A stretch of 64,000 nucleotides of DNA. Source: Trichobilharzia szidati (lineage: Eukaryota > Platyhelminthes > Trematoda > Strigeidida > Schistosomatidae). Position 1 is the stretch's first letter. Each line of letters begins with the position of its first letter. Below, in pieces: positions 45,954 to 57,284 of this stretch. The stretch spans positions 55,897,564 to 55,961,563 of the forward strand of contig OX235279.1 in the NCBI GenBank assembly GCA_944472155.2. Reading direction: 5' to 3'. Both the position numbers and the translations under genes were made by a program. A model generated the notes under the pieces. It was given only the letters and a program-made list of their open reading frames with translations, was not told where the DNA came from and made no database searches.

Positions 45954-46700
45954 CTAATATGTTTCGAACTGAAAACGAATAGGACAACACTTTTCATGTT
46001 GACTCTTCTTCAGCCTGTAGCACTTAGTCTTGCAGTTGGGCATTTTCGCCTCACTAAGTAGGATGCGCTGTACCCTTTTTAGTGCCTCGTTGTCCGGAAC
46101 GTTGTAGAAAATAGCATTTAGTTTAGCATCGAGTCGTTTTGTTACTTCTGTAGTAACAAAGTTAATTAGGTTATCCACCTTAGATATCGATTCATTGTCA
46201 AGTTTGTTGAGGTCTACAGTTTTCATGAGAATAGTTAAAGGTGTCAGTTCACAGACCTGCGATCCGATATCACTGATCTGATCTGATAATTTGGATATTT
46301 TGGTATTGGTTTCAGAAATTCCAGGATCTACTGACTTATTGTTTTTTAAGTCCCTTAACTCTGCCTTAAGTTCTCCTATAGACAACTTTAGAAGTTCTAT
46401 TTCTGAAGATAGTACTGAAACAGAGCTTGAAGGCTGGAGCTTTTCGATAAGCACATAAGGTGTAAGGAGGGTTTCTGTATGAGCAGAGGGTACTGAATTT
46501 TTGGGAGTAGTGCTAATACTAGCTGTCGGTATATTTTTATCCACAGTTTCAGCTCGACGCTTACGACATACAAGTGAGTTATGTGGCTCACTATAACCAT
46601 TTGTAGGAAGTGTGTTGCTTGATGTAGCAATCAACGACTTAAAATTAGTCATCAGTTTTACAGGGGATTGAGTTCGTTGCTTTTTACTTTGGTTAACCAT
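45954..46700 (-). CDS. LINE ORF1-like protein, 248 aa
   Basis: Intact frame. A Lys/Arg/Ser/Thr-rich N-terminus is followed by a coiled coil at about 98-125 (ELLKLSIGELKAELRDLKNN) and a C-terminal region with LNAIFYNVPDNEALKRV, the layout of ORF1 proteins of L1- and CR1-type elements (coiled-coil trimer, then an RRM-like RNA-binding domain with an F-x-N-x-P core). These bind element RNA. No ORF2 follows in the expected place downstream (the minus strand toward 45000 is unrecognised), so it is an orphan or truncated unit. Another possibility is a host coiled-coil protein. Confidence 0.5.
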   Translation of the reverse strand: MVNQSKKQRTQSPVKLMTNFKSLIATSSNTLPTNGYSEPHNSLVCRKRRAETVDKNIPTASISTTPKNSVPSAHTETLLTPYVLIEKLQPSSSVSVLSSEIELLKLSIGELKAELRDLKNNKSVDPGISETNTKISKLSDQISDIGSQVCELTPLTILMKTVDLNKLDNESISKVDNLINFVTTEVTKRLDAKLNAIFYNVPDNEALKRVQRILLSEAKMPNCKTKCYRLKKSQHEKCCPIRFQFETY

Positions 46701-46859
46701 AACTATTTGATATGAGAGTTAATCGTTATAGGTATGGAGGTAGTAGAGTACTTGTGCAAGGATTACAACAAGATAAATTTTATGTAACGAATCACGCGAA
46801 ATGTAACGCAAACGTTGGACGTACCGCTACAATAGTGATTCTTAATGATTCTTAATATT

Positions 46860-47110
46860 ACGGTCCCAATTTCTAAAACACGTAATTGTAGAAACACAAC
46901 TGCTTAAGATGGTGACGCAAGCTCAGTCATCACTACATTGCCAGCCTGTAATACAGTATCAACTACTAGCTCACAAAATGGTTTGAGTGCGGTTCTCACT
47001 CCTGTGATACGGGTGGAAGATGTTCTTTTGGAGAACTCCGATTTCTGCAAATTAAGCTGCTTTGTGAAAGATATGCAGAGGCAAGTAAATGAAATCCAAT
47101 AGAAATTTGG
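46860..47110 (+). pseudogene. LINE ORF1 N-terminal relic
   Basis: Bases 46860-46930 align with 48076-48146, and the following frame reads VIRVEDVLLENSDFCKLSCF then MQRQVNEIQ, a coiled-coil-like stretch. It has stops and no clear start. Confidence 0.4.
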
Positions 47111-47127
47111 TAAGTTACATAGCATGA

Positions 47128-47420
47128 CACGCCCAGGATAATGACCACTAGATTCAACTCAAAAAGAAGGAGATTGACAATTATACAATGCTATGCACCC
47201 ACACACAACGCAAACCTCAAAAAGAAAGGAGAGTTCTACATTCAACTACAAGTAACAGTGGACGATACTCCAGTTGGTGACATCAGGATCCTAATGGGTG
47301 ACATGAAAGCCAAAATGAGACCAGGCAACACAGGAAGAGAAGTAATTATGGGTTGAGAAGCACTTGGAGAGATGAATGAAAACGGAGAACTCTTCTCCGA
47401 CTTCGCTTACATTGAATTAT
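47128..47420 (+). pseudogene. RTE endonuclease relic
   Basis: The frame reads RIMTTRFNSKRRRLTIIQCY, ILMGDMKAKM and EALGEMNENGELFSDF, matching the middle of the RTE-A endonuclease (ILMGDMNVKLG, FGEMNDNGELFSDF). A TGA breaks it at 47354-47356 and similarity ends by 47420. Confidence 0.85.
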
Positions 47421-48075
47421 GCCACCAATTACTTTCTCAGGTCTCATCGATAAGTCAAGCCTGCATCTCGTCATGATGACAAATTTGTTTTCACTCAGAT
47501 GGAATCAGAAAAGTATGGTAAGCAGGATGTTAAATATATTTAATGAAAAATAATAACAAGCAAATGTCTGTACACAATTGTTTGTCATAGTTAATACGGC
47601 ACCGTTGACCGGCTGTGACCAGGCTGACTGATGTTACCCGACATCTGCAAATAAGTGAATAGAGTGTATTTTTGAATTCGTTGCAGTTAGAAAAAAGTGA
47701 TTTAAAAGTTAAGCTCTGAAAAAGTTTCATTCTACTTTCCCATTCTTTGGTCATGACAGCATTCTTCTATAAATTTCACTGTCGCATACATTGTTCCTCT
47801 CACCAAGTATAGCGCTGAGGAAATGACGCATTAATGTTTTGGCATTATTCTGACTTTTCGAAGATGGTTCGTACATCGTTACCCTTGTCGGCATTTGCTG
47901 TTTTTTCATTTGAGCAAGGCACGTTTTACAGGTATATTTACGTTTTTATATATGTTTACATTTACATCCATTTGAATCTACCTACATTCTGCGTGGTACG
48001 GTGGAAACTGGTGATATTGATGCACGTATTTTCGCTGATATCCATTTATTGCCTGTTGATATAAAACTTTAAGTT
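47421..48075. other. No recognised feature
   Basis: AT-rich; short ORFs without recognisable features. Confidence 0.4.
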
Positions 48076-48190
48076 ATGGTCCGAATTACTAAAACGCGTG
48101 TTCGTAGTAACACAACTGTTTTAGATAATGGCTCAACCTCGCATCGTCGTCACAGAATAAACCATATAGTGGCAGTCAATCCTCTACCGC
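48076..48190 (+). pseudogene. LINE ORF1 start relic
   Basis: MVRITKTRVRSNTTVLDNGS opens at an ATG and aligns with 46860-46930 at the DNA level. It is soon lost at the SINE boundary. Confidence 0.4.
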
Positions 48191-48192
48191 GT

Positions 48193-48372
48193 GTGAGTCG
48201 GTGGCACAGTGGTCAGGACTCTCACTGATCATCCACATGGTCCGGGGTTCGATCCCCTGCAGACGCACACCCGATATCCACGGTCGGCCTACAAAATTTG
48301 GGCTACCGGTATCCACGCTGAAAATACAGTATGGCATCAAGCTGTAATCAAAATAAAAAAATAATAAATAAA
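48193..48372 (+). repeat. tRNA-headed SINE with LINE-like 3' tail
   Basis: The 76-nt head (48193-48268) has a perfect A box TGGCACAGTGG (48202-48212) and a perfect B box GGTTCGATCCC (48246-48256). GTGAGTC and GACGCAC can form an acceptor-like stem (6 of 7 pairs), and CGGGG/CCCTG a T stem. The anticodon arm is degenerate, so it is not called a functional tRNA. The body (CCCGATATCC...) and tail (GCTGAAAAT, then an A-rich end) recur at 45597-45735. Confidence 0.7.
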
Positions 48373-48566
48373 CTTTATGGACTTCGAAAAGACATTCACC
48401 AGATAGCGTTATCCAAGATGCGAATGGAATTCGCCTCAACACCACGGTGTGCTCGAAGTCTTTATCAACCTCACTCGACAGATATATGACGATGTCACCT
48501 TTCAAGTAATCCAAAAAGGAAAACTCAGCGAGGCGTTTGAAGTAGATACAAGACGTACTGCACATA
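48373..48566 (+). pseudogene. RTE reverse transcriptase relic
   Basis: FMDFEKTFT (motif A, aspartate kept in FMD), then FINLTRQIYDDVTFQVI and GKLSEAFEVDT, collinear with RTE-A (FIDFEKAFDS, INLIQQLYDNGTCQVI, KLSEVLGV). Frameshifts occur between blocks. Confidence 0.8.
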
Positions 48567-49329
48567 CTAACGGTTAGCTCAAGTTTATCGTGGCAAAAAT
48601 ATAAGAGGTATATATATATATTTATTCCTGTTTATGCAGGAACATACCAATTGTACAGGCATGGATAAGTTATTATATAAATTACAGTTTGTTTGTTCAA
48701 TCTAACATTAGAGTCAGTCAGAACAGTCTGCAAAATAGTCTGTCTGTGTAACACATAAAGAGATATAGAAATATTGTCTTCGCATTAACAAAAAACCCAG
48801 ACTTCAGATGAATGTGATACAAATATCTGGGAAAAATAAAGCTTGAAGTCAATTCTCCTATAAAACTTTGTTGTGAACAGCATCCGTGAGATAAAGTTTA
48901 TTGATGTATTATTTTGAGTCAATAATGTATTTATTCCATTTTTGTCAGCAGTCTTATCGTAGTTTTATAATAGGAAAGAAATTTGATACGAAAATTAGAT
49001 AAGGTAATGTTAGATTGTTTTACTGCATCAAAAGGGGTCAATTCTAGAACTATCCATTTGCGCCATTTGCGTCAGCATGGCAGACTGTACATGTAAGTTG
49101 AGTAATACATTGATAACTGTTTGAAAACCAGTTGCTTCTTTATTTCAGATCAAGAATACTCCTTGTACAGAATGTTAGCCAGCGTTTTCAAGTGGTTGCA
49201 TCGGATCGTTCATGGAATTTGAGTTTGAATTTACATAAATGTTCATTTCAGTTTGGATGTTGGGTTGTTCGACCTCAACCAGGAGGTATATAGAAGTTTA
49301 CGCTCAGCAGGGAGATAAAGTATGTAAAT
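48567..49329. other. No recognised feature
   Basis: AT-rich spacer with a short AT run near 48610. Nothing coding was recognised. Confidence 0.4.
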
Positions 49330-52310
49330 ATGAAAAGAACTTTATTATTTTATGTACATATAAATGTATATCATTGTATAGTAAACACTACCCATAATCT
49401 TGTTGTTTTTTATGTAATTTTGCGAAGTCTTAGAGTTTATTTAGTGTCGTAATATTTAGTAATGAGTCTAGGCGTTATAGTGTTCTAATAGCTCATGCGT
49501 TTTAGAAATAAGTGGTGCGGTGTGATTGGCATAGTCATTTGGATGAAGCAGTTCATATAGCAAGCGTTTGAAGGTTATGATAGAGTGACAGGTCCTTATT
49601 TCTAGGGGTAAACTGTTCCAGATCTTAGAGTACATGACTATGAAGAAGTTTGCACGGAGTGCTGTTTTACAGTTTTTCCTAGATACTTTGCACGTTTGGT
49701 TACGAAGGTTGTAAGAGCCTTCCGGTGAGAACTGTATCTCTTTGCTGTCTGAGAATGATATTTTATGCAATATTTTAAAGAAGAATGTTAGGTTAATGCT
49801 CAGTCGTCTCATCCAGAGTGGGTCGATACCTAGAGTTATACACCTTGATGTGTAGTCCTTTTCGCAGTCAAATCCTAGTAGTTTAGACGTGAAGTATCGT
49901 TGGACACTTTCTATTTTAAGCTTGTCACTTACGTGAGTACTGCTGAGAATGAATGGACAATATTCAAGTAGTGATCTGACACGTGTTTTGTATAATAATA
50001 GTTTTGCTTCGTAGCTGTGGAAATTCCTGAGTATGCATCCTAAGAGCATCCTCGATTTACGCGTCTGTGTCGCCACTTGCTCAGAAAATGTGAAGTCACT
50101 AGAATACCTGAGTCCTAGGTCAACAACACTTTGGAGTTTAGGCAAGTCGATAGATTCAAGTACCAGTTTAATATTTATTGAGGGTGCACCGAAGCATATC
50201 CAACCACATTTTTTAAGGTTGAATTTTAGGTTCCATGTGGAGGACCATGCAGTTACTCGATCTAGTTCTTCCTGAACAGCTTTCTGAAAGTACCCTAAGT
50301 CATCACAGTGGAATGTGTAAGCTACTTTAAGATCATCTGCAAAGATGAATGGTTTGCCTAGTGAGAAACAGCTGCATATGTCGTTGACATATAGAGTGAA
50401 TAGGAGGGGGCCTAAGACGCTACCTTGAACTACTCCAGAAGTGACTGGACTAGGTTTAGAGTTTACAGAACCCAGTCTAACTACTTGGGACCTATTGTTA
50501 AGGAATGATTCAATCTATCCTAATAATGGGTTACTTATTCCTAAGGAGTTTAGCTTATTTATTAGAAGCAAATGGTCAACGCGGTCAAAGGCTTTGGATA
50601 TGTCGAAGTAGATGACAAGTACTAGTTGTTGTTTGTCGCGGCTGCTAGTTATGTAGTTAAAGAAGTCAACGTGACATGTCATGCATGATCTGGATTTTAG
50701 GAATCCATGTTGGTTGGGACTTAGAATATTGCAGCTGAGCATATGTTTGAGGATATCATCTTTAACTATTCGTTCAATGATTCTAGATACTATGGGTGTA
50801 ATATTGATTGGCCTATAGTTGTTGACTTCAGTTTTTGATCCGGATTTGTGTTTAGGTACTATAAATGTCGTTTTCCATTTATCTGGATAGGTTTGGCTTT
50901 CTAGGGACATTGTAAAAATCATAAGTAATAAAACGGAAATGTCAGAACCACCGTGTTTATAAAGATACGATGGTATACCGTCAAAACCGGCACTACTAGA
51001 GTTTTTAAGAGTATTAACGGCTTGGTTAATATTAGAGTAAGTGAAATGAACTGTAGTGATTTGTTTCAGCGTTGAAGATGAAGGGAGTTCTATTTTAGAT
51101 TGTAAACCGAGAAGTGGACTTGTAGGCTTAAGGTAGTTAGCTGCAAACGTTTCATTAAACAGTTCACACATGTCTGCATGTTTGCTGTATAGTTTGCCCT
51201 TGTTTATAAGGAGAGAAATTTTATGGCTTTGGCGATTCATTCGTTTCTTTAGTATTTCTGTGAGAGCACCTACTCTGGTGGTGCTGGCTAGTGCCGTGCA
51301 TTCTTCATTTCTCATACGCAAGTTATGAGCTTGCGAGATGGAGCTAAGAGTACTAAGTATTGACCCTAGTGTACTAAAGTCGTGTCGCCTGAAGTAACTT
51401 GTTGACAGTCTTTTCAGTTTCCTACGATCCTTTGGCTTCATGAATGTCTTTCTATGTGGGGAAAACTTTAGTGTTTGAAATGGGATGACAGCATCTAAGC
51501 ATGTGTTTGAGTTATAGTAAAAGATGTCTAGAGCTTTCGAGAGGCTATCAGTATAGAAGTACTCACTCCATTCTGAGGATCTTAGCATTGATTTTACTAG
51601 AGTCCAGTCTGCCTTACTGTAGTTCCTGTAAGTTATTTGTTGTGAAGTAGGGGTATGGGTTGCATTGCTACTTGACGGAAGTGGCAGTGCACACAGCACT
51701 GTTTTGTGGTCACTCCCTGAAAACTCAGAACCTACTAGGGTAGAAAGGGGACTTATATTGTGGCAGAAGATTAAGTCTAGTACGTTATTACCTCTTGTAG
51801 GGGTTGTGACAGTCTGCTTCCAGCCAAGTATATCCAGTGTGCCTAAGAACTTATCAAGTTTAGTTGGACCTGTGGGTATTTCCCAGTTGATTTCTGGTAA
51901 GTTAAAGTCTCCACATAGGATCTTATGATCGTAGTGGAGGGTGGATAATTGTTCCAGAGTATTAATAAGTTGGGTCTCGTAATTACTAAAGGTGCCAGGT
52001 GCTCTGTAGGTGCATCCAATTAATACTATTGCGTTATTTAAGTGTAAGTTAACCCATAAAGTCTCAGGCATGTTAAGTGTACTACTTTCTAGTTGTGATA
52101 CAGTAAGTGTATTCAGAAAGTACATGAGGCAACCCCCTCCCTTACCAACTTCCCTGTCACACCGGGAGTGTGTGTAGTTATCTAAGCTTATCTCTTCATC
52201 CAGTATGTTCGAATTACGCCAAGATTTATTTATGACAATTATAGAGGGTTTGTATATTACTGTGATGTCCTTCTGAGGTAGAAAAATCAGACCATGAGAT
52301 TGTTTTCATA
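49330..52310 (-). mobile_element. CR1/Jockey-like LINE, 5'-truncated ORF2 with one nonsense codon
   Basis: A single minus frame runs from about 52310 to 49468. The endonuclease part has DNYTHSRCDREVGKGGGCL (before 52125), HKILCGDFNLPEINW and GSDHKTV. The RT has SSAGFDGIPSYL, NNYRPINITP, LVIYFDISKAFDRVDH (motif A), SGVVQGSVLGPLLF (motif B) and FIFADDLKV (motif C). The C-terminus (50145-49468) has DLGLRYSSDFTF, SLLEYCPFI and the post-RT region. The only stop is TAG at 50515-50517, where the family has Trp (G-W-I-x-S-F-L), a one-base change. The first part of the endonuclease is missing. AATAAA near 49346 fits the 3' end. Confidence 0.92.
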
Positions 52311-52439
52311 GACTTAATACACAAGCTGTGACATTCAGGCAGTTTTTCTTTATGTTGAATTTATTCAAACCGAGGAGCCTTAGCAATAGACCGTTTTCTC
52401 ACAGATAAGAGTGGTTCTCTTGAGTCCCCGCCATCATAT

Positions 52440-53026
52440 CCGCTGATTAGAATTCACCATCCTCCCACATTTTAATCTACTAGGCCCTGGAGAAACACTA
52501 ATCTTAAAACATTTTATTGCTATATACCACATAGATGGCTTTTGAATTCACTAACCAACTCAGCGAAATTCATGGTATTGTAGCGGTATATAATTCACCA
52601 AAATTATTGACCACAGCAATCATCACTGAACATTGGATGCTGACCCTCACTGTTTAAATCGACTTGTTTAGCTGAAGGCATCCGGTCAAGCACCCACGCC
52701 ATTTGGTACTCCGTCCTGCAACGTGCGTGCACGATCACAAACTAGCTAAGCATTCATCACGGTTTACTATATCTCGTACTTTGGACGATCATTTGTGGCG
52801 TTTTGCTTTGTATTCAGTACACGAGAAATGAATACTATAGAAGTTGTTGGTATAAGATCTTGCGTTAGTATACTCCGTACAATTCGCGAACGTCGATACC
52901 GTCAGCATCTAAACTGGTTAGCCCAACCACGAACTTCATCTTCAATAAATACGCAGACAAATCCGGTCAGTCCGTTCCTTTTTCTATTTGTTCTTGCACT
53001 ATATTGTAATCGGCATATATTTCGTC
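52440..53026 (+). repeat. LTR-like leader upstream of Gypsy gag
   Basis: It holds the repeat shared with 1805-2045 (52560-52775) and runs up to the gag ATG. Position and reuse elsewhere suggest a 5' LTR plus leader, but no matching 3' LTR was found after 56842, so this is inference. Confidence 0.4.
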
Positions 53027-53836
53027 ATGAGTGATCCTAGCCCCAAGGTTATTCGTATTCGCTCAACTGCCAAAACCATTCAGCTCGTACCATATTGGCC
53101 AGATAATGCTGAAACATGGTTTCAGATAGCTGAGTCTGATTTTTGTGTGCATGGCATAACCGATCAACGTTCACAGTTCCTCGCAGTCATTCACGCCTTA
53201 TAGCGGGAATTCAGCAAGTGCGTAACTGTGCAGATGTTGAGTCCAGATGTAAGTAACTCGTACAAGTTGCTCAAAGTATCCCCCCTCAAGAGAAACGTTC
53301 TCACGGATTAATAGCGTCTGGATGAATTATTTCGTAACATCGAGTTAGGGGATCATTCAGCCGTAAGTATGCTGACAAGAATGAGAGAGATCATTGGCCA
53401 AAGTCAGTTCGATGAAGGACTGTTCAGAGAACTCTTTTTATCCAAACTGCCGTAGTCAGTACAGACTGTGCTGGTGACACTCCAAGGTGTTATCATAGAC
53501 GACTTAGCTGTTTCTGCTGATAAAATTCTAGAAATAACTAGACGGTTAGTTCCTGAAATATGCTCGGTGGCCAAACAGACCTCGAGTAAGGATACTGCAG
53601 TGGTAGAGTTATGCAACTCCATCCAGCAGATGCTTAGGTCAAACATGCCTAGTAATTCCTCCTACCGTCGTCCTAAATCCCCTCAACGGCAGAACGCACG
53701 TGGCCAATCTAAGTCCAACCCACGTTCTCTCAAAAATCCTTACTTGTGCTGGTATCACAACACCTATGGCAGGGAAGCGAAATGTTGCCGCAAAACTTGC
53801 AACTTCGGCAATGTCTCAAAGTTTGTGGGAAACTAG
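53027..53836 (+). pseudogene. Gypsy gag
   Basis: One frame from the ATG at 53027 (MSDPSPKVIRIRST, LVPYWPDNAETWFQIAESDF) to YLCWYHNTYGREAKCCRKTC, a variant zinc knuckle of the C-x-YH-x2-(F/Y)G-x2-A-x2-C-x3-C type used by some Gypsy Gags for RNA binding. In-frame stops at 53201, about 53310 (two) and 53455 break it. Capsid-like helices lie between. The protein would coat element RNA; this copy cannot make it. Confidence 0.85.
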
Positions 53837-53840
53837 CCGC

Positions 53841-54247
53841 TGGCACGCGTTAGCGGCAACCGTCGCCAGTGGCACTAGCCGCTCACTCTACATCCATGAT
53901 GTGATCAGCCAGACTAGATATTTAGTCGACACAGGCACCGAAGTCAGTGTCCTACCTGCTACAGTAGCAGATTGACAGAAGGAACCTACCTTCAACCTAC
54001 AGGCTGCAAATGGAAAACCAATTGCAACTTTTGGTAGGAAACACGTCTATCTGAACGTAGGTTTACGCAAACCTATTCAGTGGATTTTCCTTCTCGCTGA
54101 CGTCACAAAGCCCATCATTGGCACGGACCTACTTAATCATCATGATTTACTCGTAGACGTCCGCGGAAAACGACTGATTGGCAATACTACTAGTTTGTCT
54201 ATAAAAGGCATTACCTACATAAGCCCCATCTTTTCACTCGTTAAGTG
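53841..54247 (+). pseudogene. Gypsy aspartic protease
   Basis: RYLVDTGTEVSVLPATVAD has the catalytic DTG; after a TGA the frame continues GRKHVYLNVGLRKPIQW, FLLADVTKPIIGTDLL (the II-G-x-D-LL flap-side motif). It is in a different frame from gag, fitting a frameshift or decay. Confidence 0.85.
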
Positions 54248-55036
54248 AAAGCAATTCTTGATCTAACTTTTCAACCGATTGTTGACAGATATCCGGAACT
54301 TAATCGCCCATCTAGCGATCTCCCGTGCATAACCAGCAATGTTATGCACCCCATCATAACCTCAGGACAGCCCGTGACATCTAAAGCACGACGACTGACT
54401 CCTGACAAACTGAGAATCCACTTGGTTAAAGACTATAACCAAATCCCACTGGCAACGGAAGATATTCCGAAAACGGCTACCATCACGCCTTTCGGACTTT
54501 TCGAATTCCTACGTATGCCATTCGGCCTCCGGAATGCGGCCCAAACATTCCAACGCTTCGTCGACGAAGTATTTCGTGGTCTCGACTTTGTATACGCGTA
54601 CTTAGACGACTGCCTCATTGCCAGTCCAGACAAGGAAACTCATCTTAGACACTTGGACTTGGCATTCGAAAGGTTACGCCTACATGGTGTTACCATCAAT
54701 ATTCTAAAGTGTCAAATAGGCGTTGACTCACTCGACTTTCTGGGCCATACTACTGACTGCAAAGGCGTTCGCCCACTGGCTACTGAAGTCGAGGCGATAC
54801 GGAACTTTCCAGAGCCACAAACAGTGAAAAGTCTTCGCACTTTTAACGGCTTGGTAAGTTATTACCGACGGTTTATTCCCAACTTTGCCTCTCTGATTCA
54901 GCCATTGACAGACCTTCTTCGAGGTAACAGTAAATTCATCGGACTTGACGCGTCTGCTGGAAATGCTTTTACTCAGGTAAAAAAGCTATTGCGGATGCCA
55001 CCCTTCTTGTGTATCAGGATCCAACGGCACCGTTAA
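54245..55036 (+). pseudogene. Gypsy reverse transcriptase with internal deletion
   Basis: 263 codons. It starts with YPELNRPSSDLPC and SKARRLTPDKLRIH, then jumps to LVKDYNQIPL, so the region with the usual KKDG-WR-C-DYR-LN-T and motif A (about 80 residues) is missing. It retains TITPFGLFEFLRMPFGLRNA (motif B), FVYAYLDDCLIAS (motif C) and the connection FNGLVSYYRRFIPNFA. Loss of motif A removes one catalytic Asp, so the RT is dead. Confidence 0.9.
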
Positions 55037-55560
55037 GTATCTCAGTTGACGCATCAGACACTGCAATCAGCGCAGTTCTGAAACAACCAGTTAACAACGA
55101 GTGGCAACCACTCGCCTTTTTCTCGAGGCACCTACAATTAGCGGAAACAAAGTACAGCATATTCGGAAGAGAACTTCTAGCTATGTACTGTGCTATACGC
55201 CACTTTCGACATTCAGTTGAGGGTCGTGAATTCATCATTTTCACTGACCACAAACCTCTGACGTACTCTCTGAAGTCAACCTCAGATAAGTATTCACCCA
55301 GGGAATCACGACAACTAGATTACGTTTCACAGTTTACATTGGATATTCGCCATATATCCGGAGCGAAAATCACTGTGGTAGATGTCTTGTCGCGCATTTC
55401 TTCCCTCACCCAAATCGATGGCATAGACCTTGTAAAACTGGCTCGTCTTCAAGAAGAAGATACCGAGCTTCAGCATGAGTTGTCGAAAACAACTCTACAC
55501 TTAGCCAAGAAACCCTTAAGGTATGGGAAAAGATACTATTCTCTGCGACATTTCCACTAG
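55009..55560 (+). pseudogene. Gypsy RNase H
   Basis: LSISVDASDTAISAVL (first catalytic Asp), FFSRHLQLAETKYSIFGREL (E), FIIFTDHKPLTYSL (D) and ISGAKITVVDVLSRI. It is frame-shifted from the RT. RNase H removes the RNA strand during cDNA synthesis. The final D-x2-SR motif (VVDVLSR) is the usual NxxADxLSR end, altered. Confidence 0.9.
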
Positions 55561-55868
55561 TACTCCTCGCCCCATCGTGCCTAAAAGTTGTCGCCGTAAC
55601 GTTTTCAATACGTTGCATGGCTTATCCCATCCAGGTATTCGAACTCCCGTCAAACTCGTAACTAGTCGGTTTTGTTGGCCTGATACTAATAAGGAAGTAA
55701 GAGAATGGGCACACACTTGCTTAGCTTGCCAAAAGTGCAAGGTGTTGAGACACACCAAAAGGCCCCTTGGTGTCTTTCTTATCCCTGATGCTCGTTTCGA
55801 ACACGTCCATAGAGATCTGTTTGGACCCCATCCAGAATCTCATGGATATACCTATACGTTAACCTGCA
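55523..55868 (+). pseudogene. Gypsy integrase, zinc finger and start of core
   Basis: LHGLSHPGIRTPVKLVTSRF, WPDTNKEVREWAHTCLACQK (H-H-C-C), then ARFEHVHRDLFGP where the core begins with the first catalytic Asp (RDLFGP). The core is cut at TLTCT near 55868 by foreign sequence. Confidence 0.88.
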
Positions 55869-56390
55869 CACACAAAGGAGAACACAAACCCAAGAACCGA
55901 GGTAAAAGTGTACCGTTACAACAGGGCATGCAGATTAAGGCACACATATTCAAAGTAAAAACCCAGTGTATGATCACGCATGTTTAGTTCACTCATAGGT
56001 TCGACAAAATGGTTTTCTGCGTTCACATGGCATGTATCTTATAAGTAAAAGAAAGGAAAAGCCTCATATCACAATCATGAGGTATACATATTATTTTCGT
56101 AAATGTTACGTTATACGTCATTATGACCAGATGATGAAAATCACTCAAATCATTCGTTCCCTCCTTTTGCTATCAGAAACTATTCTGAGTTTTCGGCATA
56201 TAACTGGGTGCTTACTCTCTTTGTTTGTCTGCCGTGGACTACATGTACAGTAGGAGTTTCCAAAACTCACCGGCCAACACATATTCGATGAGCTATTATG
56301 AACTTCTTGAATTGTTTGCGCCCGCTTTTCCGTGTTATTGCACCGCAATCAGACCGCCACCACCATCACATCCGTCAGGTATTATTCACG
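55869..56390. mobile_element. Unidentified insertion in the Gypsy integrase core
   Basis: About 520 bases without integrase similarity split the core. After it YYSRWS (about 56380) may be the family's D-R-(F/Y)-(S/T)-R-W motif, followed by a further 60-base disturbance before GQSNVSAETVA. No terminal repeats or target duplication were recognised by eye. Confidence 0.5.
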
Positions 56391-56439
56391 GTGGTCAGTA
56401 TATCAGCAAACAGTCGTCACACCAACCGTTCTATGTCAG

Positions 56440-56842
56440 TGCACGTATTAGAACTAATTGGTCTGCTTTGATTGGACAGTCCAATGTATCTGCTGAAACC
56501 GTTGCACGCGTCTTTGTAGAAAGATGGATCGCAAACTTTGGATGCCCATCTTCCATAACAACTGACCGCGGGCGGCAATTCTAAAGCGGCTTATTCTTCG
56601 CTTTGGCTAAAATCCTTGGTTGCATGCGTTTTCGAACAACAGCCCACCATCGTCAAACTAATGGTATGGTAGAACGTCTGCACAGACAGTTGAAAGCTGG
56701 TTTATCAGCTGCAAGCAACACCCATTGGACTGAATCCCTTCCGTCAGTTCTCCTAGGGATACGAAATGCCTTAAAAACCGATGCTGGCCGTACTACCGCT
56801 GAGCTGCCGGAATTTACAAAATCCCGTTTATTAATACTCTGA
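56440..56842 (+). pseudogene. Gypsy integrase, end of core
   Basis: SAETVARVFVERWIANFG, SSITTDRGRQF (second Asp), a TAA, then in another frame TTAHHRQTNGMVERLHRQLK (catalytic Glu in MVERLHR) and LGIRNALKTDAGRTTAELP. The order and spacing D-x35-E are conserved. It ends at LPEFTKSRL without a chromodomain or 3' LTR. Confidence 0.88.
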
Positions 56843-57284
56843 TAAAGCTATTAGCATTAAATAGCGAAATATCAGTAAAAACAATCTCGTTTTGTTTTTC
56901 ATTCATCGGGAAATACAAAAACCTTTATTATGATGAATATCATATACCCAATGCCCAAATTTTTTCACACTGTTAAAAGTGAACTTGGTTTGGACGTATA
57001 TAATTCCTTTGGTGCCGAAAATAAGCACTGCATGCCTAGTTGCTGCGGTTAATACTGAAAAATAGCACTCTTTCTGGACATAGTATACTGAGATCAACCA
57101 ATCCGCAAAGAGTAGGTTTCACACAGAGTACATAGTGTGACGACTACAGACTTGTCTGCGAATTACATATAATGTGATTGGTCTATTTGACCAGAGGTGT
57201 GACAGTAAATCAGAATACCACGAAAACATAATTCGACAGGGGGGTAGGGGAATGTGAATTGGTCACATAAGAAGATTGCAATGA
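56843..57284. other. No recognised feature
   Basis: AT-rich; no 3' LTR match to 52440-53026 was found. Confidence 0.4.

Noticed and set aside
46904..47125. Minus ORF of 73 codons
   Set aside because: The plus strand there reads as a LINE ORF1-like coiled coil; the minus frame has no recognisable features.
48193..48268. Functional tRNA gene
   Set aside because: A and B boxes are good, but the anticodon arm does not fold and the sequence continues into a SINE body with an A-rich tail.
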